NCBI RefSeq assembly: GCF_006829085.1
Contig: NZ_BJTC01000010.1
Coordinates: 186,001-250,000, forward strand
Length of the DNA: 64,000 nucleotides
From: Chryseobacterium sp. ON_d1
Lineage (GTDB): Bacteria; Bacteroidota; Bacteroidia; Flavobacteriales; Weeksellaceae
Direction of reading: 5' to 3'
Shown: positions 8,111 through 17,150 of the stretch, piece by piece
Layout: every line of letters begins with the position of its first letter
Position numbering within the stretch: the first letter of the stretch is position 1
The notes under the pieces: generated by a model
Database searches by the model: none
Seen by the model: the letters and a program-made list of their open reading frames with translations, nothing else
What the model was told of the DNA's origin: nothing
Translations under genes and position numbers: made by a program

Positions 8111-9718
8111 TTAATGGGCAAGATCTGCGAAGAAATCGTTGCCTTTATCATCGGTAATGATGAATGCTGGGAAGTCTTTTACTTCGATTTTTCTTACTGC
8201 TTCCATCCCTAATTCAGGGAAGTCAACCACATCTACTGATACGATATTGTCTTTAGCAAGAATAGCAGCCGGTCCTCCGATAGATCCAAGGTAGAAACCT
8301 CCGTATTTGTTGCAGGCATTGGTAACATCTTTACTTCTGTTTCCTTTTGCCAGCATGATCATACTTCCGCCATGGCTCTGGAATTCATCTACATAAACAT
8401 CCATTCTTCCCGCAGTAGTAGGTCCGAAACTTCCGGAAGCCATTCCTTCCGGAGTTTTTGCAGGTCCTGCATAATAGATCGGGTGGTTTTTAAAATATTC
8501 AGGCATTGGTTTCCCGCTGTCGATAATTTCTTTGATTTTTGCGTGAGCGATATCTCTTGCTACGATCAGTGTCCCGTTCAGTTTTAATCTTGTTTTGATC
8601 GGATACTTAGAAAGTTCAGCAAGAATTTCCGGCATTGGTTTATTCAGATTGATCTCCACTGCTTCTTCCAGATGTGGAGGCGTCTCTGGTAAGAATCTTT
8701 TCGGGTCCTGCTCCAGCTGCTCAAGGAAGATTCCATCTTTTGTAATTTTACCTTTGATATTTCTGTCTGCAGAACAGGAAACTCCCATTCCTACAGGGCA
8801 GGATGCAGCGTGTCTCGGAAGTCTGATCACTCTTACGTCATGCGTTAGATATTTTCCTCCGAACTGAGCTCCGATGGCACTTTCCTGGCAGATTTTCTGA
8901 ACTTTAGCTTCCCATTCAAGATCTCTGAATGCCTGTCCGGCCTCATTTCCTTCTGTCGGAAGATTATCGTAATATTTTGCTGATGCTTTTTTAACAGCCG
9001 CAAGGTTGGCTTCTGCTGAAGTACCTCCGATTACCAACGCTAAGTGATAAGGCGGGCAGGCAGCTGTTCCCAGATCTGAAATCTTATCTTTGATGAATTC
9101 CTCAAGAGATTTTTCGTTCAATAAAGATTTCGTTTTTTGATATAGGAATGTTTTGTTGGCAGAACCTCCTCCTTTTGTTAAGAATAAAAATTCGTAATAA
9201 TCTCCTTTTTTAGCATAGATATCAATCTGTGCAGGAAGGTTAGATCCTGAATTCTTCTCATCAAACATCGTCAAAGGAACAACCTGAGAATATCTTAAAT
9301 TTCTTTTCTGATAGGTATTGAAAATCCCTTTACTCAGGTATTCACCATCATCTACTCCTGTATATACATTTTCTCCTTTTTTTCCCATTACAATAGCAGT
9401 ACCGGTATCCTGGCACGAAGGAAGAGCTCCCTCAACAGCTACTGCAGCATTCTGCAAAAGGTTGTACGCAACGAATCTGTCATTATCGGTAGCTTCAGGA
9501 TCATCAATGATTCTTCTAAGGCTTTCCAGGTGAGAAGAACGAAGCATGAAAGAAACATCTGCCATTGCTTCTTCTGCCAGTAATTCCAATCCTTTAGGAT
9601 CTACTGTTAAAATTTCTCTGTCACCCAGTTTTTCAACCTTTACATAGTCTGATGTAAGCTTCTTGTACACCGTATCATCTTTCTGAATAGGATACGGATC
9701 CTGATATCTAAAATCCAT
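8111..9718 (-). CDS. Fumarate hydratase, class I (iron-sulfur)
   Basis: Interconverts fumarate and L-malate in the TCA cycle using a [4Fe-4S] cluster; cytoplasmic. The 535-aa length fits the single-chain FumA/FumB type. The N-terminal alpha domain contains the expected cysteine environments: LPSCQDTGTA (about 105), GTAACPPYHLALVIGGTSAE (about 220) and SCPVGMGVSCSADR (about 310). The C-terminal beta domain shows YYAGPAKTPEGMASGSFGPT, the arginine/serine-rich AGRMDVYVDEFQSHGGSMIM and the Cys in NACNKYGG. The start is the ATG at 9716-9718. It is divergent from a class II fumarase 224 bp away, so the organism encodes an oxygen-sensitive and an oxygen-stable form side by side. Confidence 0.95.
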   Translation of the reverse strand: MDFRYQDPYPIQKDDTVYKKLTSDYVKVEKLGDREILTVDPKGLELLAEEAMADVSFMLRSSHLESLRRIIDDPEATDNDRFVAYNLLQNAAVAVEGALPSCQDTGTAIVMGKKGENVYTGVDDGEYLSKGIFNTYQKRNLRYSQVVPLTMFDEKNSGSNLPAQIDIYAKKGDYYEFLFLTKGGGSANKTFLYQKTKSLLNEKSLEEFIKDKISDLGTAACPPYHLALVIGGTSAEANLAAVKKASAKYYDNLPTEGNEAGQAFRDLEWEAKVQKICQESAIGAQFGGKYLTHDVRVIRLPRHAASCPVGMGVSCSADRNIKGKITKDGIFLEQLEQDPKRFLPETPPHLEEAVEINLNKPMPEILAELSKYPIKTRLKLNGTLIVARDIAHAKIKEIIDSGKPMPEYFKNHPIYYAGPAKTPEGMASGSFGPTTAGRMDVYVDEFQSHGGSMIMLAKGNRSKDVTNACNKYGGFYLGSIGGPAAILAKDNIVSVDVVDFPELGMEAVRKIEVKDFPAFIITDDKGNDFFADLAH

Positions 9719-9734
9719 TCAATTTTTGTTTGTA

Positions 9735-9742
9735 CAAAAATA
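9735..9742 (-). promoter_or_regulatory. Candidate -7 element for class I fumarase
   Basis: Minus-strand TATTTTTG, 16 bp before the start codon. A -33 TTG is not evident. Confidence 0.4.
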
Positions 9743-9942
9743 CGCCTCCTTAAAAAAAATATGAGTAAAATCAGTCACTTAAATTGATATTTATAATGAT
9801 TATAAATTGTAGGTTTCTGAGTTTATAAGTACCTTTATAGAAGCTAAATAAACAAAGCAAAAACATTATTTATTTCATTAAACATGAATAATGTCAACAT
9901 TTTTTTGACTTAAAAATAAAGATCATACAAATTTCAACCACT

Positions 9943-11337
9943 ATGAATTACAGAATAGAAAAAGACACCATGGGAGAAGTGCAGGTACCTGCAGATAAAT
10001 TCTGGGGTGCACAGACAGAACGTTCCAGAAACAATTTTAAAATAGGACCTGAAAGCTCAATGCCGCATGAAATCATTGAAGCTTTTGCTTATTTGAAAAA
10101 AGCAGCAGCTTATGCCAATACCGATCTGGGAGTACTTCCTGCTGAGAAAAGAGATATGATCGCCAAAGTGTGTGATGAGATACTGGAAGGAAAACTGAAT
10201 GACCAGTTCCCATTGGTGATCTGGCAGACAGGCTCCGGAACACAGTCGAATATGAACGTCAATGAAGTCATTTCGAACAGGGCTCATGTAAATAACGGAG
10301 GGACATTGGGTGAGAAGTCTGAAATTCATCCGAATGATGATGTCAACAAATCCCAGTCTTCCAATGATACCTATCCTACAGCCATGCACATCGCTGCTTA
10401 TACAAAAGTAGTGGAAGCAACCATTCCTGCAGTGGAAAAATTAAAGAATACGCTGGCAGAAAAATCGAAAGCTTTCAAAGATATTGTCAAAATCGGAAGG
10501 ACTCACCTGATGGATGCTACACCGCTTACACTTGGACAGGAATTCTCCGGATATGTAGCTCAGCTGGAATTCGGATTGAGAGCTTTAAAGAATACATTAC
10601 CTCATCTTTCTGAGCTGGCATTGGGAGGAACAGCGGTAGGAACCGGCTTAAATACACCTAACGGATATGATGTAAAGGTGGCCGAATATATTGCTCAATT
10701 CACAAAGCATCCTTTTATTACGGCTGAAAATAAATTTGAAGCGCTTGCTGCTCACGATGCCATTGTGGAAAGCCACGGTGCATTAAAGCAGCTGGCTGTG
10801 TCTCTATTTAAAATCGCTCAGGATATCAGGCTAATGGCTTCTGGACCGCGTTCAGGAATCGGAGAGATTCACATTCCTGAGAATGAACCGGGTTCATCCA
10901 TTATGCCTGGAAAAGTAAACCCTACTCAGAACGAAGCAATGACCATGGTTTGTGCTCAGGTTTTAGGAAATGATACTACCATTTCTTTTGCCGGAACTCA
11001 GGGGAATTATGAACTGAATGTTTTCAAACCGGTGATGGCGTACAATTTCTTACAGTCTGCCCAATTGATTGCTGATGCATGTCTTTCTTTCAATGAGCAC
11101 TGTGCTGTAGGTATTGAACCGAATTATGAGAGAATTAAAGAGCTTGTAGACAAATCTCTAATGCTTGTGACAGCTTTAAATACCCATATCGGATATGAAA
11201 ATGCTGCAAAAATTGCCAAAACAGCCCATAAAAATGGTACTACATTAAAAGAAGAAGCCGTCAATCTTGGATTATTAACCGCTGAACAGTTTGACGAATG
11301 GGTAAAACCTGAAGATATGGTTGGAAGTTTAAAATAA
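9943..11337 (+). CDS. fumC: Fumarate hydratase, class II
   Basis: Iron-independent fumarase, cytoplasmic TCA enzyme, 464 aa as usual for the family. Seen motifs: the N-terminal MGEVQVPADKFWGAQTERS, TGSGTQSNMNVNEVISNRA (region C1), GRTHLMDATPLTLGQEFSGY with the catalytic His, and the superfamily signature GSSIMPGKVNPTQNEAM near 317-333 with the mobile-loop serine. The start is the ATG at 9943. It is transcribed divergently from the class I fumarase and ends in a strong bidirectional hairpin shared with a convergent outer-membrane protein gene. The pair probably lets the cell keep fumarase activity under iron limitation or oxidative stress (inference). Confidence 0.97.
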   Translation: MNYRIEKDTMGEVQVPADKFWGAQTERSRNNFKIGPESSMPHEIIEAFAYLKKAAAYANTDLGVLPAEKRDMIAKVCDEILEGKLNDQFPLVIWQTGSGTQSNMNVNEVISNRAHVNNGGTLGEKSEIHPNDDVNKSQSSNDTYPTAMHIAAYTKVVEATIPAVEKLKNTLAEKSKAFKDIVKIGRTHLMDATPLTLGQEFSGYVAQLEFGLRALKNTLPHLSELALGGTAVGTGLNTPNGYDVKVAEYIAQFTKHPFITAENKFEALAAHDAIVESHGALKQLAVSLFKIAQDIRLMASGPRSGIGEIHIPENEPGSSIMPGKVNPTQNEAMTMVCAQVLGNDTTISFAGTQGNYELNVFKPVMAYNFLQSAQLIADACLSFNEHCAVGIEPNYERIKELVDKSLMLVTALNTHIGYENAAKIAKTAHKNGTTLKEEAVNLGLLTAEQFDEWVKPEDMVGSLK

Positions 11338-11359
11338 TGATTTTATAACTGATACAATG

Positions 11360-11390
11360 CAAAACTCCGGGATCCTTTCCCGGAGTTTTG
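11360..11390. terminator. Bidirectional terminator between fumC and an outer-membrane protein gene
   Basis: Perfect 13-bp stem CAAAACTCCGGGA / TCCCGGAGTTTTG with a 5-base loop, placed between convergent genes. Confidence 0.85.
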
Positions 11391-11411
11391 CGTTTTGCAA
11401 TCAAAGTGTAT

Positions 11412-12452
11412 TTAATCTAATCCGATGGCTAAGCCGAATATCAGCGCTTTATCATTATTAAAATAACCATCTTTAAAGAAGTTGCTGAAATCTTTCTTTA
11501 CAAACAGGCTGAAGCTGTTATAGGAAACAGTAAACTGTGCTCCGTATACAAAAGGATTTACCTGATAGTTTCCCCGGTCTCTTCTTTCCCCATCATTATC
11601 TTTTACAATATTGTTGGTAGACATTTTTACGCCGCCATACACATTTGCCCCTATTTTAAATCCCGTATAATAACTACGGTACTGAATATCCATTCCTGCA
11701 TTTTTAAGCTTGGAGAAATTATACTGTATTCCAAGAGGGACCATAATATATCCTGTTCTCAGCTTGCTTTTATCCAGGTTTTCATTAGCGTGGGCCAAAG
11801 CAACTCCCTGATCTGTATTTTTTGCAAAATACATATTATTATCTGTTCTGACTGTTCTCCATGAAAATCCCAATCCTGAAGTAATTGCCCATGGACTTGT
11901 TCTGCTGAGCTGATAATTCAGTTTCAGACCAAACTCCAGATTATTGGCATATCCGATATTTTTATCCAGTTCGTTATCCTGAGAACTGTTTGTCAATGTC
12001 ATAATTCCGTAAGAGAAATATCCTGTAAAGCTCCTGCTTGGGCGGAATTTTTTTAACAGCTTTTCCTTGAGTTCTTCCTGCGAAGTCACATCAGTGTTCA
12101 AAAGGGAATACCTTACCTGCTTCTGAATCACATCATCCAGATCAAATCCCAGTTCTTCAATTCTTTTATCCATTTTCCCGGAATAACGGTCTGCTATCTG
12201 GGCCTTTTCTCTGTCAAATTCAGCTTTATCCAGATTTCTGGCCTGTAAAACCTTAAGCTCTTCTTCCATCAGTTTTTTTTCTTCCTGAATAATCGCATTG
12301 ATTTTAGCGGCATATTCTTCCACTTTTTCTTTAACAATCGGGCTTACCTCAGTATCTTTTTTAGAAGACAGATTAATATTCAGTTTCTTTTGTGCATGGA
12401 ACGATGCCGAAATAGAGCATAGCAATCCCATTACGATTAATTTCTTGATCAT
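11412..12452 (-). CDS. Outer-membrane beta-barrel protein with N-terminal coiled coil
   Basis: 346 aa. A signal peptide ends near SASFHAQ (about 21). Residues about 35-125 are highly charged and predicted coiled coil (KVEEYAAKINAIIQEEKKLMEEELKVLQ). Residues about 140-346 show alternating strand patterns (FTGYFSYGIMTLTN, LEFGLKLNYQL, GYIMVPLGIQYNF, FKIGANVYGGVKM) and end in ALIFGLAIGLD, as in small outer-membrane barrels. It is the last gene of a sigma factor / anti-sigma operon, 29 bp after the anti-sigma stop, so it is a likely target or signal partner of that system (inference). The exact role is unknown. Confidence 0.75.
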   Translation of the reverse strand: MIKKLIVMGLLCSISASFHAQKKLNINLSSKKDTEVSPIVKEKVEEYAAKINAIIQEEKKLMEEELKVLQARNLDKAEFDREKAQIADRYSGKMDKRIEELGFDLDDVIQKQVRYSLLNTDVTSQEELKEKLLKKFRPSRSFTGYFSYGIMTLTNSSQDNELDKNIGYANNLEFGLKLNYQLSRTSPWAITSGLGFSWRTVRTDNNMYFAKNTDQGVALAHANENLDKSKLRTGYIMVPLGIQYNFSKLKNAGMDIQYRSYYTGFKIGANVYGGVKMSTNNIVKDNDGERRDRGNYQVNPFVYGAQFTVSYNSFSLFVKKDFSNFFKDGYFNNDKALIFGLAIGLD

Positions 12453-12481
12453 ATTATTAATTTTTTATTTTTTCGGATAAA

Positions 12482-13090
12482 TTATCTGGCATTCAGATCA
12501 ATAGTAGTAGCCACATTACTCCCATCCTTGGTTTTTTCAATGACATCTTTATGTTCTACTGAAAAAAGAAGCGTGGATGGGTCTACATATTTCTTCTTTT
12601 TAACCGGAGTTTTTAAAGAATCGGCTTTTGCCATGAGTTTAGGATTAGAAATCTGGGTAATATCAAGTTTCTTTAAAGGAACAGTTTCTTTGGGAATGAG
12701 ATTATCATGTCCTATTGCCACTGGAGAAATCACTTCTCCTTTATCTGGCGCAAGAGTTTTCTTTACCTCCTTTTTATTATTCTCTACCACCAGTGGAACA
12801 TTATGCTGAACCGGATCTTTTTTGATTTCTTCTATAGTATTTTTTTCTGTTTTCTCTGCAACGACAGGCTGAATTTCTGAAGGCTGATTAAGAAAAAACA
12901 GAACAGCTCCCAAGCTTAATGTCAACATTAAGCATGCTGCCACTAAAAGCCAGTTTACCTTTGATTTGGAGCAATCATTACTGTTATGATGAAACTCAAT
13001 TTCAGACCACAGATCTCTTGAAGGAGCAATTTCTCTCTCCTCAATCTGTTTTTTAATCTGAAATTCAATATGATCTTTAAACGTTTTCAT
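12482..13090 (-). CDS. Probable anti-sigma factor (single-pass membrane protein)
   Basis: 202 aa with a short cytoplasmic N-terminus (1-44, containing the SRDLWSEIE segment common in flavobacterial anti-sigma proteins), one transmembrane helix at about 46-67 (WLLVAACLMLTLSLGAVLFFL) and a Lys/Val-rich periplasmic part. It overlaps the upstream ECF sigma gene by 14 bp, which is the normal arrangement of a cognate sigma/anti-sigma pair. The role (holding the sigma factor inactive at the inner membrane) is inferred from topology and position; no zinc-binding HxxxCxxC motif is present. Confidence 0.72.
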   Translation of the reverse strand: MKTFKDHIEFQIKKQIEEREIAPSRDLWSEIEFHHNSNDCSKSKVNWLLVAACLMLTLSLGAVLFFLNQPSEIQPVVAEKTEKNTIEEIKKDPVQHNVPLVVENNKKEVKKTLAPDKGEVISPVAIGHDNLIPKETVPLKKLDITQISNPKLMAKADSLKTPVKKKKYVDPSTLLFSVEHKDVIEKTKDGSNVATTIDLNAR

Positions 13091-13637
13091 TTTTCACTTT
13101 TTTTTGTTGTTGAAAGTAGATCTTTCTTAATTTTTCTTTTGCTCTGAACAGCTGTGTTTTGCTGACAGCAACTGAAATCTGCAAAGTCTCAGCAATTTCC
13201 TGATGAGAATATCCTTCCAGCACATACAGGTTAAAAACCATTCTGTAGGCATCAGGAAGCTGATCCAAAAGTTCCTGCGCATTAAAATCACAATCAACCT
13301 CGGATTCCTGAATGTCTTCATGAAACGATTGATTGATCTCATCCAGATAAAATACCGTTTTATGGCTTTTGATAAAATTCAGGCATTCATTGACAACAAT
13401 TCTTCTTGCCCAGCTTTCCAGATTTGATTCTCCCCTGAAGCTTTCTATATGCTTAAAAATCTTACAGAATGCTTTAATAAGACAATCCTCCGCCTGATAC
13501 AAATCGCTTACATAGCTTTTGCTTACACTCAGAAATTTCCTTACATTCTGTTCATAGAAAATCTTCTGTGCAGCCGGATCCTGTTTTTTCAGGAGGCTTA
13601 ACAAATCATTCTTTTTATTTCCGAACAAAAGTTTCAT
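13077..13637 (-). CDS. ECF-type RNA polymerase sigma factor
   Basis: 186 aa. Region 2 is visible at about 25-90 (YQAEDCLIKAFCKIFKHIESF followed by LESWARRIVVNECLNF), and region 4 at about 115-175 (LPDAYRMVFNLYVLEGYSHQEIAETLQ with an HTH continuing to LFRAKEKLRK). There is no region 1 or 3, as in sigma-70 family group 4. Start is the ATG at 13635-13637. First gene of a three-gene operon with an overlapping anti-sigma gene and an outer-membrane protein. The upstream region contains a GGTAAA-G-TTTACC palindrome that may be a control site. Confidence 0.92.
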   Translation of the reverse strand: MKLLFGNKKNDLLSLLKKQDPAAQKIFYEQNVRKFLSVSKSYVSDLYQAEDCLIKAFCKIFKHIESFRGESNLESWARRIVVNECLNFIKSHKTVFYLDEINQSFHEDIQESEVDCDFNAQELLDQLPDAYRMVFNLYVLEGYSHQEIAETLQISVAVSKTQLFRAKEKLRKIYFQQQKKVKNENV

Positions 13638-13965
13638 GCTTATACTGTTTCTATACTAAAGACAATGAAAACAAAAAAAGGTTACAATTTTGATAAAAAA
13701 TTTTATTTATAAATTTTAAAACTTTTCAGAATAGTTTAATTCGAATGATAAATAACGCAAAAAATTCATTTTCAAGGTGTATAATTTTAACACAGGTAAA
13801 GTTTACCAGATGAAATCTGCCCTGAAGCGTATGCTTAATTGCCGTCTTTGGCGGAAATTTCTTTGCTTCCTCAAAATGCACAGAAGTAAAATACATCTTC
13901 TCTGCGTTTTAACGATTCTGCCTTATTGATTGTAACAAAAAAGTTCACCTGCCCACTTTATTAAA
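13638..13965. other. Gene-free stretch with palindrome and repeat-like segment
   Basis: No convincing reading frame. It holds the sigma-operon upstream region, a 13-bp palindrome (13795-13807), and from about 13815 to 13925 a more GC-balanced segment with phrases like CGCAGAGAAG and GCCAAAGACGGC on the minus strand. These look like a dispersed intergenic repeat or its remnant rather than coding DNA (inference). Confidence 0.4.
13795..13807. promoter_or_regulatory. Operator-like palindrome upstream of the sigma operon
   Basis: GGTAAA-G-TTTACC, a perfect 6-bp inverted repeat with one central base, 158 bp before the sigma start. It could bind a dimeric regulator or be chance. Confidence 0.25.
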
Positions 13966-13990
13966 AAAGCTGTCTGAATTAGACAGCTTT
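13966..13990 (-). terminator. Terminator of the DyP peroxidase gene
   Basis: 10-bp stem AAAGCTGTCT / AGACAGCTTT with a 5-base loop, followed on the minus strand by a T-run, just 6 bp after the stop. Confidence 0.85.
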
Positions 13991-13995
13991 GCACT

Positions 13996-14934
13996 TTATC
14001 CTGAGAATTCATCAAGCATGTTTCTGGTAGGAACAAAGAAAAGCGTTCCGGTAACCGCTGTGCTGAAATCTAAAATTCTGTCATAATTTCCCGGTGGATC
14101 ACCTATAAACATATTGGTCAGCATCTTTCTGGTTGTCGTAAATGTGCTTGCATAGGAAATAAAATAGGTTCCAAAATCATTGGTAGAGGGACTTCCGAAA
14201 GGCATATTATCTCTGACGATTTTCAATTCCTCTCCATTTTCACCTTCGATGTTGGCCAAAGCAATATGAGAATTTGCCGGTTTCACATCATCAGACATTT
14301 CAATATCATTTTCTTTAGATCTTCCGATTACTTTTTCCTGATCTTCTGTTGAAAGGCTTTTCCATGCATCCATATTATGAAGATATTTCTGAACGAAAAG
14401 ATAACTCCCTCCTTTATACTGAAGGTCTTCATTTCCGATTTTTGCAAAATAATCACGGTCATCTCCATGCGGATTTTCCGTTCCGTCTACAAAACCAAGA
14501 ATAGAGCGGGCATCCCAGTATTTGAATCCGTGAATCTCCAGAATGCTTTCTGCAACAGAACCCAGCAATTTGGATATTTCAACAGCCATATCAAAAATCA
14601 GACTTTTGTTATCTGCCCGTAAATGAAAGTGAAGGTCTCCGGGAGTAGAAACAGCAGTATGCTTTATACCTTTTATCTCTTCAAAGTCAACCAATTCCTT
14701 CGGCGGAGGGGTTGGAAGCTGCAGTTTCTTCCATGCTTCAGCACCAATTCCCATTACACAGCTTGCCCTGCTGTCCGGAAACCTGTTAAAAACCGAATTA
14801 TTAAGGTTAAGTACCAATGCACATAACTGCTGAAATACATCTTTAAGCTTTGGATCCTCACGAAGTTTCCAGACCATAAAAATGGTATTGCTGTTAGGAT
14901 AATCTGTGACGTTTTGTGATTCAATCGTATTCAT
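13996..14934 (-). CDS. Dyp-type heme peroxidase
   Basis: 312-aa dye-decolorizing peroxidase that uses H2O2 to oxidise aromatic or other substrates. The family signature GFVDGTENP is present with the distal Asp at D150; the proximal heme-ligand His is H223 (NSHIAL) and the distal Arg is R241 (IVRDNMPFG). C-terminal SYASTFTTTRKMLTNMFIG and the closing FFVPTRNMLDEF are typical. There is no Tat or Sec signal peptide, so it should be cytoplasmic (the shorter YfeX-like class) unless loaded into an encapsulin; no encapsulin gene is in the window. The upstream ABC genes end 18 bp away on the same strand, so they may be co-transcribed. Confidence 0.95.
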   Translation of the reverse strand: MNTIESQNVTDYPNSNTIFMVWKLREDPKLKDVFQQLCALVLNLNNSVFNRFPDSRASCVMGIGAEAWKKLQLPTPPPKELVDFEEIKGIKHTAVSTPGDLHFHLRADNKSLIFDMAVEISKLLGSVAESILEIHGFKYWDARSILGFVDGTENPHGDDRDYFAKIGNEDLQYKGGSYLFVQKYLHNMDAWKSLSTEDQEKVIGRSKENDIEMSDDVKPANSHIALANIEGENGEELKIVRDNMPFGSPSTNDFGTYFISYASTFTTTRKMLTNMFIGDPPGNYDRILDFSTAVTGTLFFVPTRNMLDEFSG

Positions 14935-14952
14935 ACCTCTTTTTTTGTGGTA

Positions 14953-15669
14953 TTAAATATCCGAAATTGCAACCTGATCTGCAAAATATTGCTCCAGATC
15001 TTTCAGGGTCTCGGGATTGGTCTGGATATCTTTTACCAGAAGACCTTTGTTCACGACAACAATTCTGTTACAGACTTCTGTTGTGTGCGAAAGATCATGG
15101 CTGGATATCAGGAATGTAACGCCATCCTGTTTTGATAATTCCTTAATCAGATTTTTAAGTTTAATCTGTGTAGATGGATCAAGGTTCGCAAAAGGCTCGT
15201 CAAGAATAATAATCTCGGGATTTCCAATAATCGCCCCCACAATTCCCACTTTTTTCTGATTTCCTTTTGAAAGATCACGAATGTATTTCCCGGATTTAAG
15301 GATCTCGCCGTTGAAAAAATCATGAAAAGGCTTCAGGAACTCATCTACAGAAGCTTTATTCTGACCTCTCAGCTCTCCGATAAAGTAAAAGTACTCTTCG
15401 GGTGTAAGGTAACCAATAAGAAAGGTATCGTCTACAAAGGCTGAAACTTTATTTTTCCAGGCTTCAGATTCATTGACTTTGATTCCATCGATACTTACAA
15501 ATCCTGTAGTAGCCTGAATCAAATCCAGCATCAGACTGAAAAGCGTTGTTTTCCCGGCTCCGTTATTTCCCACAAGGCCAAATGTCTCTCCATTTGGAAT
15601 TTCAAGATGTTCGATATTAAGAACAGCTGCTGTTCCGTATGTTTTGGATAAATTTTGTATGTTGATCAT
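14953..15669 (-). CDS. ABC transporter ATP-binding protein
   Basis: 238-aa ATPase subunit. Walker A GNNGAGKT at 34-41, Q-loop region near 78-82 (weak), signature LSKGN at 133-137, Walker B IIILDEPFANLDP at 153-165 and the H-loop SSHDLSH near 194. The signature replaces the usual LSGGQ with LSKGN, as in several export-type ATPases. It follows the DUF5687 permease by 3 bp, and the two very likely form one exporter in the inner membrane. The substrate is unknown. Confidence 0.93.
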   Translation of the reverse strand: MINIQNLSKTYGTAAVLNIEHLEIPNGETFGLVGNNGAGKTTLFSLMLDLIQATTGFVSIDGIKVNESEAWKNKVSAFVDDTFLIGYLTPEEYFYFIGELRGQNKASVDEFLKPFHDFFNGEILKSGKYIRDLSKGNQKKVGIVGAIIGNPEIIILDEPFANLDPSTQIKLKNLIKELSKQDGVTFLISSHDLSHTTEVCNRIVVVNKGLLVKDIQTNPETLKDLEQYFADQVAISDI

Positions 15670-15672
15670 GAC

Positions 15673-17139
15673 TTAAGCTTTATTTTTAAATGCATCAAGT
15701 GTGCTGTATTTTTCTTTTTTATAATGTTTTACGATGATATCGAAAATCTTTTCTCTCATAAAAAATCCGATAACTCCAATAAAGGCAATGCTTATCACTC
15801 CTCCTGTAATTCCTGTGAAATACTTTGCTAATGCAAATACACCCATGGGAAGAAGCATTTTTGGAATCAATAAGAGTATAGCCACCATATTAAAACTTCC
15901 TTTCTGCCCCAGTCTTTTCTCTTTAGAATTCAGATCAATCTGGGTTTTGTTGAAAGCTCCGGACCATAAGGTAAATTGAGAATTCACTCCAATATTGTAT
16001 AATCCTGCCGCAAAAAATGTAATATATACCTCCCAGCCAAAGTATGCATAGCAAAGCGCTGCAATTATTGAAACTCCTGTCACAATATTCATCAGCCACC
16101 ATTTTGCCTTTAAATATTCTTTATAGGGAACATTCAGCGTCATCATCAAAGGATAATATGAACTGTCAAAAGCAGGAACTCTTTGCCCAAAAAGAAACTG
16201 GAAGCCTCCCGTTACAAATAGGCCCATAAACATCATCATTGCCGGAGTTTTATACAGCGAAGAAGTAAACATCAGCAATCCATAGAACAGAAACATAAAG
16301 CTGCCCAGCAAAATACCTTTGGTCACTTTATTACGTCTCAGCATTTTAACATCATTATTGATAAATGTTCCGATAACGCCATACTTATTCAGGAAAGCAA
16401 TGTTCTCTGTTTTTCCCACTGCTTTCTTAGCTTCAAGCCCCTGATCCAGATAAAATTCCTGACGAAGATAACGGAAACAAATCCACCACAACAAAACAAA
16501 CAGAACAACAGGGATCAGTGCAAAGTAAGGTTTTTCATAGAAGCTGAAGAAAACAGATTCTGAGTAAGCCAGAACCGGAATGATTTTATAATATCCCAGA
16601 CTTCCGATGATCACAAAGCAAACTCCTATGATAATGGCTAATGTCTCTTTCCCGTTGAAGAAAATATTGATAAAATTGTTCAGATAGAGTAATGCAATCA
16701 CTCCAATAAGCCATACCAGTATTCCTACAATCTCATATCCATTGAATAACGCAATCAGTGAAAATGTGATAAAGAATAAGGAAGTCAGCCAGCTGAACGC
16801 GGAAAGGAAGGTTTTAGCCAGCATATAATTGACCAGTGTATTCTTTCTGATATTCATGGTAAGAAACGGTTTAATATTCTGTGTGGGGACTTCCTGCCAG
16901 AGATATTTAATTACCAGATCTATAATCCAGCCAACAATCATGAATTTTGATACTATCTTCAAAGGGTTTTGGTGCATCTCTTCCTGCACATAGAAAAAGG
17001 CAATAAACGCTCCGCCTATAAGACATCCAATAAAGTAAAGAATTCCTATGAAACGGAGAATTTTCATGGTCAGATTAATCCCTAAAGATGTACCACGAAA
17101 AAAGCTTTTGATTTCAAGCCTAAGGAACTTTAGAAACAT
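15673..17139 (-). CDS. ABC transporter permease, DUF5687 family
   Basis: 488-aa integral membrane protein with about 10-12 hydrophobic helices. Diagnostic stretches include the N-terminal FLKFLRLEIKSFFRG, the cytoplasmic RRNKVTKGILLG and GQRVPAFDSSYYPLMMTLNVPYKEYLKAKWW, and a C-terminal charged tail. The pattern matches the flavobacterial DUF5687 permeases, which are encoded next to an ATPase, as here. Function probably export of an unknown compound. A row of TTACATT half-sites sits between its start and recN and may control it. Confidence 0.85.
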   Translation of the reverse strand: MFLKFLRLEIKSFFRGTSLGINLTMKILRFIGILYFIGCLIGGAFIAFFYVQEEMHQNPLKIVSKFMIVGWIIDLVIKYLWQEVPTQNIKPFLTMNIRKNTLVNYMLAKTFLSAFSWLTSLFFITFSLIALFNGYEIVGILVWLIGVIALLYLNNFINIFFNGKETLAIIIGVCFVIIGSLGYYKIIPVLAYSESVFFSFYEKPYFALIPVVLFVLLWWICFRYLRQEFYLDQGLEAKKAVGKTENIAFLNKYGVIGTFINNDVKMLRRNKVTKGILLGSFMFLFYGLLMFTSSLYKTPAMMMFMGLFVTGGFQFLFGQRVPAFDSSYYPLMMTLNVPYKEYLKAKWWLMNIVTGVSIIAALCYAYFGWEVYITFFAAGLYNIGVNSQFTLWSGAFNKTQIDLNSKEKRLGQKGSFNMVAILLLIPKMLLPMGVFALAKYFTGITGGVISIAFIGVIGFFMREKIFDIIVKHYKKEKYSTLDAFKNKA

Positions 17140-17150
17140 ATGTTAGTTTT

